NCBI GenBank assembly: GCA_024683935.1
Contig: JAIKXV010000026.1
Location: forward strand, 1 to 7,339
Reading direction: 5' to 3'
Length of the DNA: 7,339 nucleotides
From: Lachnospiraceae bacterium
Lineage (GTDB): Bacteria > Bacillota_A > Clostridia > Lachnospirales > Lachnospiraceae
The notes beneath the pieces were generated by a model. That model was not told the DNA's origin and did no database searches. It worked only from the letters and a program-made list of their open reading frames with translations. Below, piece after piece: positions 6,847 to 7,339 of the stretch (position 1 is the first letter of the stretch; the number at the start of each line of letters is the position of its first letter). The translations under genes and the position numbers were made by a program.

Positions 6847-7036
6847 GTCGTCACAACTCACTCCGCTTTCTGCTCGTCCGACGCAAGCGTCGAACTCACT
6901 AGCGCTTCGTGGTTGCTCCTCTTCCCCACAAATCTTCGATTTGCGGGGACCCCTGAAAATCGTTACACTTTCAAGGATTGCGTTCTGTAAACCCTTCGGG
7001 CTTACTTAGCGCCGTATCAGAGATGCGGCACATTTA
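6847..7036 (-). other. Hairpin-rich spacer between tRNA-Asn and tRNA-Glu
   Basis: This 190-nt stretch holds no gene and no 5S rRNA that I can recognise, but it is almost fully self-complementary. Hairpins lie at 6879-6892 (CGACGC/GCGTCG), 6924-6948 (11-bp stem, 3-nt loop), 6952-6976 (7 pairs with one bulge and a 10-nt loop), 6987-7005 (8-bp stem, 3-nt loop) and 7011-7029 (8 pairs, one non-canonical on the transcribed strand). The stems at 6924 and 6987 each have one position that is a mismatch in plus-strand RNA but a G-U wobble in minus-strand RNA, fitting structure in the transcript. It is probably transcribed spacer, perhaps with processing signals. Function is unknown. Confidence 0.6.
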
Positions 7037-7108
7037 CTCCCCGAGTTGGGCTCGAACCAACAACCCCGCGGTTAACAGCCGCGTGCTCTACCATTGAGCT
7101 ATCGAGGA
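7037..7108 (-). tRNA. tRNA-Asn (anticodon GTT)
   Basis: Minus-strand cloverleaf with acceptor TCCTCGA/TCGGGGA containing one T-G wobble, D stem GCTC/GAGC, anticodon loop CTGTTAA with GTT at 7074-7076, and T stem GTTGG/CCAAC with loop TTCGAGC. Discriminator G is followed by TAA, so CCA is not encoded. It is the first tRNA downstream of the 23S gene in this operon, separated from it by a structured spacer. Confidence 0.97.
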
Positions 7109-7110
7109 TC

Positions 7111-7142
7111 GTATCATGTGGGCACGAGTGCCCACATGATAC
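7111..7142. repeat. Perfect 15-bp inverted repeat in the 23S-tRNA spacer
   Basis: The arms GTATCATGTGGGCAC (7111-7125) and its exact reverse complement (7128-7142) enclose the 2-nt centre GA, giving a long stem capped by a realistic 4-nt loop. On the transcribed minus strand it ends 2 nt before the mature 5' end of tRNA-Asn. No U tract follows, so it is not an ordinary intrinsic terminator. A processing stem or a short palindromic element are both possible. Confidence 0.8.
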
Positions 7143-7274
7143 ACGTGAGCGCCCGAGCGCTTTAGCGCACATTTAATGGCGCGAACTTCCTATTTGGAAG
7201 CACCCTGAAAACCGAACATCGAACAGATCTGAGTGTCAAGACGTTCCGCGCTTGCACACCTTTCAGTGTTTTTG
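7143..7274 (-). other. Transcribed spacer downstream of 23S rRNA
   Basis: No open reading frame, tRNA or 5S rRNA is recognisable here. Small stems are present: AGCGC/GCGCT at 7148-7161 with a 4-nt loop, and CTTCC/GGAAG at 7186-7200 with a 5-nt loop. The minus-strand sequence GATGTTCGGTTTTCAGGGTG (7221-7202) resembles the conserved spacer strings common around Firmicutes rRNA genes, so this is likely ordinary rRNA operon spacer carrying 23S 3'-end processing signals. Confidence 0.55.
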
Positions 7275-7339
7275 GAAAAGCAATCGGCCTATTAGTAATG
7301 GTCAGCTCCATACATTACTGCACTTCCACCTCCATCCTA
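7275..7339 (-). rRNA. 23S ribosomal RNA, 3' end (partial, continues beyond right edge)
   Basis: The minus strand contains GGAAGTGCAGTAATGTATGG followed by AGCTGACCATTACTAATAGG, matching the conserved extreme 3' end of bacterial 23S rRNA (the GGAGCTGACC..TACTAAT region that precedes the terminal helix). By comparison with the distance from TACTAAT to the 3' end in other bacteria, the mature end falls at about 7271-7280; the coordinate given is approximate. The rest of the gene, and presumably the 16S gene and operon promoter, lie to the right of the window. Confidence 0.9.

Noticed and set aside
6809..7009. 66-codon plus-strand open frame
   Set aside because: It overlaps tRNA-Glu and the hairpin-rich spacer. 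Its open frame follows from GC-rich structured RNA sequence, not from coding selection.
7111..7142. Intrinsic terminator between 23S and tRNA-Asn
   Set aside because: The stem is strong but neither side is followed by a T tract, and a tRNA gene begins 2 nt later.
7225..7240. TTGACA-like -35 hexamer on the minus strand in the 23S spacer
   Set aside because: TTGACA occurs in the minus-strand sequence here, but no -10-like hexamer lies 16-18 nt downstream, and the region is inside an rRNA operon.

Overview
The window looks like chromosomal DNA of a low-to-mid GC Gram-positive anaerobe in class Clostridia, most likely a Lachnospiraceae relative. This rests on the style of the histidine kinases, the lipoprotein with an acidic linker and an FG-GAP-like core, the AGGAG-type ribosome binding sites, and the rRNA/tRNA sequences. 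The family assignment is inference; no database was searched.

Layout. (1) Positions 1-2139, minus strand: a two-gene unit with a secreted lipoprotein (1297-2139) followed 37 nt later by a membrane sensor histidine kinase that runs off the left edge before its ATPase domain (1-1259). No response regulator is visible beside it. (2) Positions 2140-2363: an AT-rich divergent promoter region with an extended -10 box for the lipoprotein unit and a pair of direct repeats just upstream of the potassium operon. (3) Positions 2364-6632, plus strand: a compact four-gene operon made of a KtrB/TrkH potassium channel subunit, a KtrA/TrkA RCK gating subunit, a short KdpD-like histidine kinase and a KdpE-like response regulator. 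Kinase starts 16 nt inside ktrA, and the regulator starts 8 nt inside the kinase, so the last three genes are probably translationally coupled. (4) Positions 6669-7339, minus strand: the tail of an rRNA operon read right to left, consisting of the 3' end of 23S rRNA, a structured spacer, tRNA-Asn(GTT), a second hairpin-rich spacer, tRNA-Glu(TTC), a CAT-anticodon tRNA and a strong terminator. No 5S rRNA gene is present between the 23S end and the terminator.

How the parts work together. The central operon joins a constitutive-type K+ uptake system (Ktr) to a two-component system of the type that normally controls the Kdp pump. The kinase has kept the four-helix DUF4118 membrane block, a GAF-like linker and the kinase core, but lacks the large cytoplasmic N-terminal KdpD/Usp module. 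The simplest reading is a self-contained K+ homeostasis unit in which the kinase/regulator pair controls ktrBA. The lipoprotein-kinase unit faces away from it and may be a separate envelope-sensing module.

Nothing in the window is a mobile element, CRISPR array or phage gene. The least ordinary points are the ktr-kdpDE pairing with a truncated KdpD, the lipoprotein-kinase pairing without an adjacent regulator, the missing 5S gene, and the dense hairpins in the rRNA/tRNA spacers.
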